Shown in pieces: positions 1-8,661 of a stretch of 64,000 bases of DNA (position 1 is the first letter of the stretch; each line of letters opens with the position of its first letter). The stretch comes from Jeongeupia wiesaeckerbachi (GTDB lineage Bacteria > Pseudomonadota > Gammaproteobacteria > Burkholderiales > Chitinibacteraceae). The position numbers were made by a program, and so were the translations under genes. The stretch is from positions 558,001 through 622,000 of the forward strand of contig NZ_CP136946.1 of assembly GCF_050916355.1 (NCBI RefSeq). Reading direction: 5' to 3'. The notes below the pieces were generated by a model. It made no database searches, was not told the DNA's origin, and saw nothing but the letters and a program-made list of their open reading frames with translations.

Positions 1-517
1 CGGTCAGCGGCTGGACGCGAACGACCTGGCCAACAACACCCGAAGCATCGATGGCGATCTGCCCGCCACGGACGCCCTGCTGCTCGCCGCGGTCGACGAT
101 CAGCCGCGACGTGAACGGATCACGGCCGTTGTAGAGGATCTCGGCGAGTTGCGACGACTGGCCAACCGTGTCGCGCCGCGCGCTCAGTTCACGCAGGCTC
201 GCGTTTTCGGCTTCGAGCGCCTTGAGCCGCATCGCCTGCGCGCGGGCCGCGAGCTGGGCGTTGTTGAGCTCGCGGTTTTCGGCCATCAGCTCGGTCTGGC
301 GCGACAGGAAATTGGCGGTATTGCGCAGCGTTGCAAACGGTGCGGTCGCGGCCCACTGCAGCGGATACAGCAGCACCGAAACCTGCTCGCGGATACGCCC
401 GAGCATGCCGTACTGCGCATCGCCGACAATCAGTCCGATCGACAGCAGCGAAAAGATCAGTAGCCGCGTAAGCGGCTTCGGACCCTGTTTGAAAAAAGCG
501 GGAGGGCTGGTTTGCAT
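1..517 (-). CDS. mreC: Rod shape-determining protein MreC (C-terminal part outside window)
   Basis: Periplasmic, membrane-anchored scaffold of the elongasome that links cytoplasmic MreB to the wall-synthesis enzymes. The visible 172 residues begin MQTSPPAFFKQGPKP and continue into one membrane helix (about residues 17-40), then a coiled-coil stretch (about 60-105) rich in E, A, Q and L, and then the first part of the beta-domain (ILYNGRDPFTSRLIVDRG). This is the usual MreC order. The frame stays open to base 1, so the gene is cut by the window edge. It follows mreB on the same strand after about 70 bases containing a strong hairpin. The start is the ATG at 517. Confidence 0.93.
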   Translation of the reverse strand, partial: MQTSPPAFFKQGPKPLTRLLIFSLLSIGLIVGDAQYGMLGRIREQVSVLLYPLQWAATAPFATLRNTANFLSRQTELMAENRELNNAQLAARAQAMRLKALEAENASLRELSARRDTVGQSSQLAEILYNGRDPFTSRLIVDRGEQQGVRGGQIAIDASGVVGQVVRVQPLT

Positions 518-546
518 GACCGGTCAGGCGCGAAATCAACGAAAAG

Positions 547-577
547 CCGGACGCCGGGCACATTGCCCGACGTCCGG
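547..577 (-). terminator. Intercistronic hairpin between mreB and mreC (attenuator-like)
   Basis: Reading the transcribed strand, an interrupted stem follows the mreB stop codon: 7 bp (547-553 with 571-577), one mismatch, then 6 bp (555-560 with 564-569), closed by a 3-base loop. The stem is followed on the minus strand by CTTTTCG, a short U tract. It looks like a leaky intrinsic terminator that would lower mreC relative to mreB. That function is inferred. Confidence 0.55.
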
Positions 578-589
578 TACGCCTTATCC

Positions 590-1633
590 TTAGTCGCGGG
601 TGAAGATCGCCGTGACCTTGTCGAGCTTGTCGAGCGCCTTGCCCGAACCGCGCACGACGCAGGTCAGCGGATCTTCGGCGACGATCACCGGCAGGCCGGT
701 CTCTTCCATCAGCAGACGGTCGAGATCGCGCAGCAGTGCACCACCGCCGGTCAGCACCATGCCCTTGTCGGCGATGTCGGCGCCGAGTTCCGGCGGAGTC
801 TGTTCCAGCGCCTGCTTCACTGCCGAAACGATCTGGTTCAGCGGCTCGGTCAGTGCTTCGAGGATTTCATTGCTCGAAATCGTGAACGAACGCGGAATCC
901 CTTCGGCCAGATTGCGGCCCTTCACTTCCATCTCGCGCACTTCGGCGCCCGGGAAGGCCGAACCGATGCGTTTCTTGATTTCTTCGGCGGTGGTTTCGCC
1001 GATCAGCATGCCGTAGTTGCGGCGGATGTAATTGATGATCGATTCGTCGAACTTGTCGCCACCGACGCGCACGCTGCTGGCGTAAACGATGCCGCCGAGC
1101 GAGATCACGCCGACTTCGGTGGTGCCGCCACCGATGTCGACGACCATCGAACCGGTCGCTTCTTCAACCGGCAGGCCGGCACCGATCGCCGCGGCCATCG
1201 GTTCTTCGATCAGCTCGACCTTGCGCGCACCGGCGCCCAGTGCCGATTCCTTGATCGCACGACGTTCGACCTGGGTCGAACCGCAAGGCACGCAGATGAC
1301 GATGCGCGGGGGCGAGCTGAACAGGCGGCTCGGGTTCACCTTTTTGATGAACTGCTTGAGCATCTGCTCGGTGATGGTGAAGTCGGCGATCACGCCATCC
1401 TTCATCGGGCGGATCGCGGTGATGCTACCCGGCGTGCGGCCGAGCATTTTCTTGGCTTCGGCGCCGACGGCCAGGATGGTTTTCTTACCCGACGGACCGC
1501 CTTCCTGCATGATCGCCACCACCGACGGCTCGTCGAGGACGATGCCCTTCGCTTGCATATAGATCAGGGTGTTGGCGGTGCCGAGGTCGATGGCGATATC
1601 GTTGGCGAAGTAACCGGAGAGAAGACCGAACAT
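590..1633 (-). CDS. mreB: Rod shape-determining protein MreB (bacterial actin)
   Basis: Cytoplasmic actin homologue that polymerises under the inner membrane and guides lateral wall synthesis. The 347-residue product has the family's standard length. Actin-fold motifs are visible: phosphate-1 loop IAIDLGTANTLIY near the N-terminus, the connecting segment VVDIGGGTTEVGVISLGG in the middle, and the adenosine-binding segment MVLTGGGALLRDLD near the C-terminus. The N-terminal MFGLLSGYF is the usual amphipathic membrane-binding start. It is the first gene of the mre operon on this strand and is divergent from gatC, with about 200 bases between them that must hold both promoters. Confidence 0.98.
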   Translation of the reverse strand: MFGLLSGYFANDIAIDLGTANTLIYMQAKGIVLDEPSVVAIMQEGGPSGKKTILAVGAEAKKMLGRTPGSITAIRPMKDGVIADFTITEQMLKQFIKKVNPSRLFSSPPRIVICVPCGSTQVERRAIKESALGAGARKVELIEEPMAAAIGAGLPVEEATGSMVVDIGGGTTEVGVISLGGIVYASSVRVGGDKFDESIINYIRRNYGMLIGETTAEEIKKRIGSAFPGAEVREMEVKGRNLAEGIPRSFTISSNEILEALTEPLNQIVSAVKQALEQTPPELGADIADKGMVLTGGGALLRDLDRLLMEETGLPVIVAEDPLTCVVRGSGKALDKLDKVTAIFTRD

Positions 1634-1834
1634 TAGTGTACTCGCAATGGTATTGGGGTCGTGTACATGGCGCCGGCAAGGCCGTCGCCAAAAGAATAGG
1701 ATTTAAAGCCAGAACGGGCTGCGGGCGATAAGTTCCGCCGACGTTCGCGCCAGGGGCCAGCTTGGGTGAAACAAACCCGGCATGATACCCTAAGGCGCTG
1801 ATGACCATAAGGACTTAGCAGGGGGAAAATGCTC

Positions 1835-2122
1835 ATGTCTCTCTCCTTGGACGACGTACGGCGCATCGCCAAACTGGCGCGCATTGCCGTTACCGACACC
1901 GAGCTTGCTGCAACGCAACAACAGCTCAACAAAATCTTTACGCTGATCGAAGAAATGCGCGCTGTCGATACCACCGGCATCGCGCCGATGGCGCACGCGC
2001 AGGACGTCCATCTGCGCCTGCGCGACGACGCGGCCACCGCGCCCAACCGCCGCGAGGCCTTTCAGGCCATCGCTCCGGCCGTCGAAAACGGTCTCTACCT
2101 CGTACCGAAGGTGATCGAATGA
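1835..2122 (+). CDS. gatC: Asp-tRNA(Asn)/Glu-tRNA(Gln) amidotransferase subunit C
   Basis: Small subunit that stabilises the GatA-GatB interface in the complex converting mischarged Glu-tRNA(Gln) or Asp-tRNA(Asn) to the correct amidated form. The 95-residue product begins MSLSLDDVRRIAKLARI, the family N-terminus, and ends in the conserved LVPKVIE-type tail. Two in-frame ATGs exist (1829 and 1835). I chose 1835 because the GGGGG at 1821-1825 then has 9 bases of spacing against 3, and because the family normally starts at this MSLSLDD. Its TGA overlaps the ATG of the next gene (ATGA), so translation is coupled to gmhA. Confidence 0.93.
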   Translation: MSLSLDDVRRIAKLARIAVTDTELAATQQQLNKIFTLIEEMRAVDTTGIAPMAHAQDVHLRLRDDAATAPNRREAFQAIAPAVENGLYLVPKVIE

Positions 2123-2715
2123 GCATCAACACCGTGGCGCAGCACCTGCGCGAAGCCCAGCAGGTTCTCGAACGCGTGCTGGCCGACGATGCCTTCCTCG
2201 CCTCGGTCGACGCGGCAGCCCAGCTGCTGGTGGCCTCGTTCAAGGCCGGCGGCAAGGCGATCTCGTGCGGCAACGGCGGCTCGCACTGCGATGCGATGCA
2301 CTTCGCCGAAGAACTCTCGGGCCGCTACCGCGACAACCGTCCGGCGCTGGCGGCGATCGCGGTCTCCGACCCGTCGCACATCACCTGTGTCGGCAACGAC
2401 TACGGTTTCAACGACATCTTCTCGCGCTTCGTCGAAGGCCTCGGCCGCGACGGCGACGTGCTGGTCGGCATCACCACCAGCGGCAACTCGGCCAACATCA
2501 TCCGCGCGGTCGAAACGGCCAAGGCGCGCGGCATGAAGGTGCTGCTGCTGATGGGCAAGGACGGCGGCAAGCTCAAGGGCCAGGCCGATGTCGAGATCAT
2601 CGTGCCGCACTTCGGTTACGCCGACCGCATTCAGGAAATCCACATCAAGGTCATCCACACGCTGATCGACCTCGTCGAACAGGGCATGGGCTATCGCCCG
2701 GCCGATCCAGCCTGA
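2119..2715 (+). CDS. gmhA: D-sedoheptulose-7-phosphate isomerase (SIS domain)
   Basis: Converts sedoheptulose 7-phosphate to D-glycero-D-manno-heptose 7-phosphate, the first step of ADP-heptose synthesis for the lipopolysaccharide inner core. The 198 residues match E. coli GmhA along the whole length from memory: SCGNGGSHCDAMHFAEEL (phosphosugar-binding SIS motif), SGRYRDNRP, GITTSGNSANIIRA and PHFGYADRIQEIHIKVIH, whose final histidine lies in the active site. It overlaps gatC by 4 bases and is followed 13 bases later by gatA. It is therefore embedded in the amidotransferase operon, where gatC-gatA-gatB would normally be contiguous. Confidence 0.93.
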   Translation: MSINTVAQHLREAQQVLERVLADDAFLASVDAAAQLLVASFKAGGKAISCGNGGSHCDAMHFAEELSGRYRDNRPALAAIAVSDPSHITCVGNDYGFNDIFSRFVEGLGRDGDVLVGITTSGNSANIIRAVETAKARGMKVLLLMGKDGGKLKGQADVEIIVPHFGYADRIQEIHIKVIHTLIDLVEQGMGYRPADPA

Positions 2716-2728
2716 GATACGCATCACC

Positions 2729-4177
2729 ATGATTGAAAAATCGCTCAAGCAACTGTCGGGCATGCTGGCGGCCAAGGAAGTCTCGGCCGTCGAGCTCGCC
2801 ACCGAATACCTCGGCCGCATCAAGGCCAACACCGCGCTGAATGCCTTCATCGCCACCGACGAAGCCAAGACGCTGGCGCAGGCACAGGCCGCCGACGCAG
2901 TCCGCGCCGCCGGCAATGCCGGCGTGCTGACCGGCATTCCGGTCGCGCACAAGGACATCTTCTGCCAGCAAGGCTGGGTTGCTTCCTGCGGCTCGAAAAT
3001 GCTGGAGAACTTCGTCGCCCCCTACGATGCGCACGTGATCGAGCAATGCAATGCCGCCGGCCTCGTCACGCTCGGCCGCACCAATATGGACGAGTTCGCG
3101 ATGGGCTCGTCGAACGAGACCAGCGCCTTCGGCGCCGTGCTGAACCCGTGGGACCGCAAGGCCGTCCCCGGCGGCAGCTCGGGCGGCTCGGCCGTCGCCG
3201 TCGCTGCGCGGCTGGCGCCAATCGCGACCGGCACCGACACCGGTGGCTCGATTCGCCAACCGGCAAGCTTCTGCGGCATCACCGGCATCAAGCCGACCTA
3301 TGGCGCCGTCAGCCGTTTCGGCATGATCGCCTACGCCAGCTCGCTCGATCAGGGCGGCCCGTTCGGCAAAAGCGCCGAAGACTGCGCGCTGCTGCTGAAC
3401 GTGATGGCCGGCTTCGACGAGCGTGACGCCACCAGCCTGCAGCACGACAAGGAAGACTACACCCGCGACCTCGACCAGCCGCTGGCCGGCCTGCGTATCG
3501 GCCTGCCACGCGAATACTTCGCCGAAGGCCTGGCTGCCGACGTGGCGAAAGCCATCGACGCCGCCGTCGCCGAATACAAGAAGCTCGGCGCAACCATCGT
3601 CGACATCAGCCTGCCGAACACCAAGCTGGCCATCCCGGCCTACTACGTGATCGCGCCGGCCGAAGCGTCGAGCAATCTGTCGCGTTTCGACGGCGTCCGT
3701 TACGGCCATCGCGCCGCCGACTACGACGGCCTGACCGAGATGTACGAGAAGAGCCGCGCCGAAGGTTTCGGCTGGGAAGTGAAGCGCCGCATCCTCACCG
3801 GCACGTATGTGCTGAGCCATGGCTACTACGACGCCTACTACCTGCAGGCACAGAAGATCCGCCGCATCATCGCCGACGACTTCCAGAAGGCCTTCGCCGA
3901 CTGCGACCTGATCATGGGTCCGGTTGCACCAGGCACCGCATGGAATCTTGGCGACAAGAACGCCGATCCGGTCGCGATGTACCTCGAGGACATCTACACC
4001 CTCGGCGTCAACCTCGCCGGTCTGCCGGGCATGAGCGTACCGGCCGGCTTCGACGCGGGCGGACGGCCGATCGGCCTGCAGATCATCGGCAACTACTTTG
4101 CCGAGGCGAAGATGCTGAACGCCGCGCATCGCTTCCAACAGGCAACCGACTGGCATACCCGGGCACCCGCCCTTTAA
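2729..4177 (+). CDS. gatA: Asp-tRNA(Asn)/Glu-tRNA(Gln) amidotransferase subunit A
   Basis: Glutaminase subunit that releases ammonia for amidation of mischarged tRNA. The 482 residues carry the amidase signature with the Ser-cisSer-Lys triad: Lys75 in VAHKDIF, Ser150 in VPGGSSGGS and Ser174 in DTGGSIRQP. The length is typical. The ATG at 2729 follows gmhA by 13 bases, and gatB begins 20 bases after the stop, so all four genes form one transcription unit. Confidence 0.97.
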   Translation: MIEKSLKQLSGMLAAKEVSAVELATEYLGRIKANTALNAFIATDEAKTLAQAQAADAVRAAGNAGVLTGIPVAHKDIFCQQGWVASCGSKMLENFVAPYDAHVIEQCNAAGLVTLGRTNMDEFAMGSSNETSAFGAVLNPWDRKAVPGGSSGGSAVAVAARLAPIATGTDTGGSIRQPASFCGITGIKPTYGAVSRFGMIAYASSLDQGGPFGKSAEDCALLLNVMAGFDERDATSLQHDKEDYTRDLDQPLAGLRIGLPREYFAEGLAADVAKAIDAAVAEYKKLGATIVDISLPNTKLAIPAYYVIAPAEASSNLSRFDGVRYGHRAADYDGLTEMYEKSRAEGFGWEVKRRILTGTYVLSHGYYDAYYLQAQKIRRIIADDFQKAFADCDLIMGPVAPGTAWNLGDKNADPVAMYLEDIYTLGVNLAGLPGMSVPAGFDAGGRPIGLQIIGNYFAEAKMLNAAHRFQQATDWHTRAPAL

Positions 4178-4197
4178 TCCGGCACGAGGACACGAAT

Positions 4198-5637
4198 ATG
4201 AAGTGGGAAGTCGTCATCGGGCTGGAAGTCCATACCCAGCTCACCACGCAATCGAAGATTTTTTCGCCGGCGAGCACGGCATTCGGCGCTGCGCCGAATA
4301 CGCAGACCGCCGTTGTCGACATCGCACTGCCCGGCGCGCTGCCGGTGATGAACCGCGCGGCGGTCGATAAGGCCATCCAGTTCGGCCTCGCGATTGGCGC
4401 CAAGGTCAATCAGCGTTCGATTTTCGCGCGCAAGAACTACTTCTACCCCGATCTGCCGAAAGGCTACCAGATCAGCCAGTTTGAGCTGCCGGTGGTCGAG
4501 GGCGGTGCAATCACGATCAATGTCGACGGCGTCGACAAGACCATCAACCTGACCCGCGCGCATCTGGAAGAGGACGCCGGCAAGTCGGTGCACGAGGACT
4601 TCCACGGCCTGTCGGGCATCGACCTGAACCGCGCCGGTACACCGCTGCTCGAAATCGTTTCCGAACCGGAAATGCGTTCGGCCGCCGAAGCGGTCGCTTA
4701 CGCCAAGGCGCTGTACAGCCTGGTAACGTGGATCGGCATTTGCGACGGCAATATGCAGGAAGGCTCGTTCCGCTGCGACGTGAACGTTTCTGTCCGCCCC
4801 GAAGGCCAGAAGGAGTTCGGCACGCGTCGCGAGGTCAAGAACCTCAACAGCTTCAAGTTCATCGAACAGGCGGTGAAGGCCGAGGTCCAGTACCAGATCG
4901 AACTGATCGAGGACGGCGGCAAGGTGCAGCAGGCGACGGTGCTGTTCAACCCGGATACCGGCGAAACCCGCGCAATGCGCAGCAAGGAAGACGCGCACGA
5001 CTACCGCTACTTCCCCGATCCGGACCTGCCACCGCTGGTGATCGATGATGCCTGGATCGAACGCATTCGCAGCGAGCTGCCCGAATTGCCGGCGGCAATG
5101 CAGGTGCGCTTTGTCCAGCAGTACGGCATTCCGGCCTACGACGCGGCGACGCTGACCAGCTCGAAAGCACTGGCGGGCTACTACGAGGCAACGGTTGCCG
5201 CAGGCGCCGACGCCAAGCTCGCGTCCAACTGGATCATGGGCGACGTGTCGGCGACGCTGAACCGCGAAGAAAAAGACATCGCCGACGCACCGGTCTCGGC
5301 CGCCGCGCTCGCCGGCCTGATCAAGCGGATCAGCGACAACACGGTCAACAACAAGACCGCCAAGGATGTGCTGCGCAAGATGTGGGACGAAGGCGCCGTT
5401 GACGGCACGGCCGCCGACGCAATCATCGAACGCGACGGCCTGAAGCAGGAAACCGACACCGGCGCGCTCGAAGCCATCGTCGACGAGGTGATTGCCAATA
5501 ACGCCAAATCGGTCGAAGAGTACAAGGCCGGCAAGGAAAAGGCGCTGAACGCGCTGGTCGGCCAGTGCATGAAGGCCAGCAAGGGCAAGGGCAATCCTGG
5601 CGTGCTGACCGAGTTGCTGAAGCAGAAACTCGCGTAA
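4198..5637 (+). CDS. gatB: Asp-tRNA(Asn)/Glu-tRNA(Gln) amidotransferase subunit B
   Basis: Kinase/transamidase subunit that phosphorylates the misacylated tRNA and completes amidation. The 479 residues start MKWEVVIGLEVHTQL, which is the canonical GatB N-terminus, so I place the start at 4198 although the frame is open further upstream. YFYPDLPKGYQISQ and the segment DYRYFPDPDLPPL are family hallmarks, and the C-terminal region is the helical YqeY-like tRNA-binding tail. It is the last gene of the operon and is followed directly by an intrinsic terminator. Confidence 0.97.
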   Translation: MKWEVVIGLEVHTQLTTQSKIFSPASTAFGAAPNTQTAVVDIALPGALPVMNRAAVDKAIQFGLAIGAKVNQRSIFARKNYFYPDLPKGYQISQFELPVVEGGAITINVDGVDKTINLTRAHLEEDAGKSVHEDFHGLSGIDLNRAGTPLLEIVSEPEMRSAAEAVAYAKALYSLVTWIGICDGNMQEGSFRCDVNVSVRPEGQKEFGTRREVKNLNSFKFIEQAVKAEVQYQIELIEDGGKVQQATVLFNPDTGETRAMRSKEDAHDYRYFPDPDLPPLVIDDAWIERIRSELPELPAAMQVRFVQQYGIPAYDAATLTSSKALAGYYEATVAAGADAKLASNWIMGDVSATLNREEKDIADAPVSAAALAGLIKRISDNTVNNKTAKDVLRKMWDEGAVDGTAADAIIERDGLKQETDTGALEAIVDEVIANNAKSVEEYKAGKEKALNALVGQCMKASKGKGNPGVLTELLKQKLA

Positions 5638-5651
5638 TCGTCTGCGAGATG

Positions 5652-5679
5652 AAAAAAGCGGCCTGCGGGCCGCTTTTTT
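5652..5679. terminator. Bidirectional intrinsic terminator after gatB
   Basis: Perfect 6-bp GC stem (GCGGCC with GGCCGC) with loop TGCG, flanked by six A on the left and six T on the right, 14 bases after the gatB stop. The flanking A/T runs make it work in both directions, ending the gat operon and the convergent acyl-CoA-binding protein gene. Confidence 0.9.
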
Positions 5680-5783
5680 CATTGCGTGGCGCGGCCGACC
5701 AAGGCCAGCGCCGCGCTACCGGCAAGGCGTGCGAAACGCAGACACAAAGTACAGGAGGCCTGCACTACGCCGCCGCACGAGGA

Positions 5784-6050
5784 TCAGGAATCGTTGCGCT
5801 TCAGCTCTTCGACCAAGTCGATGTACTGCTGCTTCGCGCCGTCGTTGCTCACGCCCTTGAGCTTGGCCCAGGCGTCGTACTTGGCCTGGGCGACGAAGTT
5901 GAGCGCGCCGGGGCGATCACCGCTGACGTCGCCTTCGCTCGCCTGCTTGTACAGCGCATACAGCTTGAGCTTGGTCTGCACGTCGGGGGCGTCGTTGAGC
6001 TTCACCACTTCATCCTGAGCGGTCTGGAACAGGCTGGCCAGATCGGACAT
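5784..6050 (-). CDS. Acyl-CoA-binding protein
   Basis: Small cytoplasmic four-helix protein that binds long-chain acyl-CoA esters. The 88 residues contain both family motifs: KLYALYKQASEGD (acyl-CoA-binding helix 2 region) and KYDAWAKLKGVS. I start at the ATG at 6050 (MSDLASLFQ) because the transcript has AGGAGAG just upstream; a longer in-frame reading upstream lacks homology. The gene stands alone between two terminators, converging on gatB. Its role in bacteria is usually assigned to acyl-CoA pool buffering. Confidence 0.92.
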   Translation of the reverse strand: MSDLASLFQTAQDEVVKLNDAPDVQTKLKLYALYKQASEGDVSGDRPGALNFVAQAKYDAWAKLKGVSNDGAKQQYIDLVEELKRNDS

Positions 6051-6137
6051 GTAATCTCTCCTCTCAAATTTCAAACACACGTTTGAAAACACCAACGAGT
6101 ATAGCGAGCGTTGTCCTGCTCCGCCAAGTCATCGATG

Positions 6138-6166
6138 CAAAAAACGCCCGTCATACGACGGGCGTT
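6138..6166 (-). terminator. Intrinsic terminator of the pyrB-pyrC' transcript
   Basis: Perfect 10-bp stem (6143-6152 with 6157-6166) and a 4-base loop. On the minus strand the stem runs into TTTTTT. It lies about 100 bases past the end of the pyrC'-like gene on the same strand. Confidence 0.85.
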
Positions 6167-6264
6167 CCGATCAACTGGGCCGCCACGAAAGTCCCGCGTG
6201 GTGGCGCTGGCTAGCAAGGCGCGCAAAGCGCTGAAAGCACTAAGCCGGCAGCGCTAGCGGGCGC

Positions 6265-7539
6265 TCAAGCCGAATAGACGCACTTGCCCTTGACGAAGGT
6301 ATAGCGTGCCCGCCCTTTCACCTCCATGCCGGCGAAGGGCGTGTTCTTGCCTTGGCTCTTGAGCGCATCGCGCGTTACCGCCCACGTCGCGTTAGGGTCG
6401 AACACGACGAGATCGGCGCGGCTGCCGACCTGCAGATCGGCGCTGAAGCCCAGCTTGGCGGCCGGCACGCTGGAGATCTTCGCCAGCGCAGCCGGCAAGG
6501 CGATCCGGTTGCGTTCGGCCCACGCCAGCGTCAGCGGCAGCAGCAGCTCGAGGCCGGTTGCGCCGCGCTCGGCCTCGGCGAACGGCAGCAGCTTGCCGTC
6601 GTCGTCGACGGGGCTGTGATCGGAGCAGATTGCATCGATCGTGCCGTCGTTCAGGCCGGCGACGATGGCATCGCGGTCGCGCACGCTGCGCAGCGGCGGG
6701 TCGAAGCGGTAATGGCTGTCGAAATAGCCGATATCGACGTCGGCCAGATGGATATGGTTGATATCGACGTCACACGTTAGCGGCAGGCCGTCACGCTTGG
6801 CGTCGCGGACCAGATCGATGCCGGCGCCGCTCGACAGCCGGGCGATATGGATGCGGCAACTGGTGGCGCGCATCAGCTGGACGATCTGCGCAATCGCGAT
6901 CGTTTCGGCGATCACCGGAATGCCGGTCAGACCAAGGCGCGATGCATAGTCGCCGTCGTGGGCAACACCGTCGTTGACGAGGCTGGCCTCCTCCGGACGC
7001 AGGCGCAGTTCGAAGCCGAAAGTCGCCGCGTACTGCATCGCCCGGTACAGCACCTGCAGGTCGGCAATCGGCACATCGCCCTGCGAGAACGCGACGCAGC
7101 CGGCCTCGCGCAGCAGCAGCATCTCGGTGATTTCCTTGCCCTTGAGACCGACGGTCAGCGCCCCGACCGGATAGAGCCGTGCCAGATCGTGGTTCTTGGC
7201 GCGCTGGCGCAGCATGGTCACCAGACCCGGCTCGTCGAGCGGCGGATCGGTATCGGGCGGGCAGCAGATGCTGGTGACGCCACCGGCAACCGCGGCGGCC
7301 ATTTCCGACGCCAGCGTCGCCTTGTATTCCTCGCCCGGCTCGCGCAGGCGCGCGGCCAGATCGACCAGGCCCGGCGCGACGATCAGCCCGCTCGCGTCGA
7401 TCTCTTGCTCGACGACGAAACCGGCCGGCGCGGCATCGATGCCGACGATCTTGCCGTCGGCGAGATAGAGGTCGCCCTGACGGTCACTGCCGTTGACCGG
7501 GTCGATCAAGCGGCCGTTGCGGATGACGGTGTTCTTCAT
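6265..7539 (-). CDS. pyrX: Dihydroorotase-like PyrC' (PyrX), predicted non-catalytic ATCase subunit
   Basis: This 424-residue protein has the type I dihydroorotase fold (N-terminal MKNTVIRNGRLIDP, PGLVDL, LREPGEEYK, SDHSPV), but the metal ligands are gone. The family's HxH in PGLVDLHVHLREPG reads A-A-R here, the later HCED-type histidine is replaced in RLRPEEASL, and the HVST-type histidine is an arginine in HIARLSS. Only the last aspartate (SDHSP) remains. In Pseudomonas and relatives such an inactive PyrC' is required to assemble class A aspartate transcarbamoylase, and pyrB overlaps it exactly as here (ATGA). A true dihydroorotase must be encoded elsewhere. Confidence 0.92.
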   Translation of the reverse strand: MKNTVIRNGRLIDPVNGSDRQGDLYLADGKIVGIDAAPAGFVVEQEIDASGLIVAPGLVDLAARLREPGEEYKATLASEMAAAVAGGVTSICCPPDTDPPLDEPGLVTMLRQRAKNHDLARLYPVGALTVGLKGKEITEMLLLREAGCVAFSQGDVPIADLQVLYRAMQYAATFGFELRLRPEEASLVNDGVAHDGDYASRLGLTGIPVIAETIAIAQIVQLMRATSCRIHIARLSSGAGIDLVRDAKRDGLPLTCDVDINHIHLADVDIGYFDSHYRFDPPLRSVRDRDAIVAGLNDGTIDAICSDHSPVDDDGKLLPFAEAERGATGLELLLPLTLAWAERNRIALPAALAKISSVPAAKLGFSADLQVGSRADLVVFDPNATWAVTRDALKSQGKNTPFAGMEVKGRARYTFVKGKCVYSA

Positions 7540-8507
7540 TGTTGCGCCCCCTGGCCGCGTTGATTTTCCGAAACGATGGCCATCACGGCGGTGCGTACGG
7601 CGATGCCGAAGGTGACCTGCGGCAGGATCACCGCCTGCGCGCCGTCGGCCACCGCCGAGTCGATTTCGACGCCGCGGTTCATCGGCCCCGGGTGCATCAC
7701 GATGGCGTCCGGTTTGGCCAGCGCCAGTTTCTCCGGCGTCAGGCCGTAATACTTGAAGAACTCCTGCGTACTCGGCAGGAAGGCGCCGCTCATGCGCTCG
7801 TTCTGCAGGCGCAGCATGATGATGACGTCGACGTCCTTCAGCCCTTCGGCCATGTCGTGATAGACGTGGGCGCCGAGGCCTTCCATCCCGGTCGGGATCA
7901 GCGTTTTCGGGCCGATCACGCGGACCTCGGGGCAGCCGAGCGTCGTCAGTGCGTGGATGTCCGAACGTGCGACGCGCGAATGCAGGATGTCGCCGACGAT
8001 GGCGACGCGCAGCTGGGTGAAGTCGCCCTTGAAGTGGCGGATCGTGTACATGTCGAGCAGTGCCTGCGTCGGGTGCGCGTGGCGGCCGTCGCCGGCGTTG
8101 ACGACGGCGATGCCCGGCTTCACGTGCTGCGCGATCAGGTGCGCCGCACCCGATTGCGCGTGACGGACGACGAACAGGTCGGCGCCCATTGCCTCAAGAT
8201 TGTGGATGGTATCGAGCAGCGTTTCGCCCTTGGCGGTGCTCGATGCCTGGATGTTCAGGCTGGTGACGTCGGCGCTCAGACGCTTGGCGGCGATCTCGAA
8301 CGTCGTACGTGTGCGGGTACTGTTCTCGAAGAACAGGTTGAACACCGAGCGGCCGGCCAGCGTGGCGAACTTCTTGTTGCCGGCCTCGCCAGCGGCGATG
8401 TATTCGGCCGCGCGGTCGAGGATCTGCGTCAGGATGCGCTTGGGCAATCCCTCGGTCGTCAGCAGGTGGATCAACTCCCCCTGCGCGTTCAGTTGCGGGT
8501 TGTACAT
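7536..8507 (-). CDS. pyrB: Aspartate carbamoyltransferase catalytic subunit
   Basis: Condenses carbamoyl phosphate and aspartate to N-carbamoyl aspartate in pyrimidine synthesis. The 323 residues contain the carbamoyl phosphate loop FENSTRTRTTFE, the segment HPTQALLDMYT, and the MHPGPMNRGVEI motif. The start is the ATG at 8507 (MYNPQLN), preceded on the transcript by GGGAG with suitable spacing. It overlaps the inactive pyrC' by 4 bases. In the Pseudomonas arrangement yqgE-yqgF-pyrR-pyrB-pyrC', a pyrR regulator sits just upstream; here only about 155 non-coding bases separate ruvX from pyrB. Confidence 0.97.
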   Translation of the reverse strand: MYNPQLNAQGELIHLLTTEGLPKRILTQILDRAAEYIAAGEAGNKKFATLAGRSVFNLFFENSTRTRTTFEIAAKRLSADVTSLNIQASSTAKGETLLDTIHNLEAMGADLFVVRHAQSGAAHLIAQHVKPGIAVVNAGDGRHAHPTQALLDMYTIRHFKGDFTQLRVAIVGDILHSRVARSDIHALTTLGCPEVRVIGPKTLIPTGMEGLGAHVYHDMAEGLKDVDVIIMLRLQNERMSGAFLPSTQEFFKYYGLTPEKLALAKPDAIVMHPGPMNRGVEIDSAVADGAQAVILPQVTFGIAVRTAVMAIVSENQRGQGAQQ

Positions 8508-8661
8508 GATGCTCCCAGGAAGATGGATGCAAAGAGGCCATGCCGTCGCACCGGCCGCAGCCGGACGGCGCGCCAGTACACGGATGGGGATAGGGGAAAT
8601 ACCCGGGCTGGCCGGCCCGGCGGAACGGAGATTGCGAGCGGCGAACCTGGCCGGCGCACCG

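Noticed and set aside
512..1636. 374-codon plus-strand open frame opposite mreB
   Set aside because: Antisense shadow of mreB caused by high GC and codon bias; composition is Arg/His/Asp-rich with no domain pattern.
6265..7539. Active dihydroorotase
   Set aside because: The metal-binding histidines are replaced (A-A-R in place of H-x-H and two more sites), and the overlap with pyrB matches structural PyrC'.
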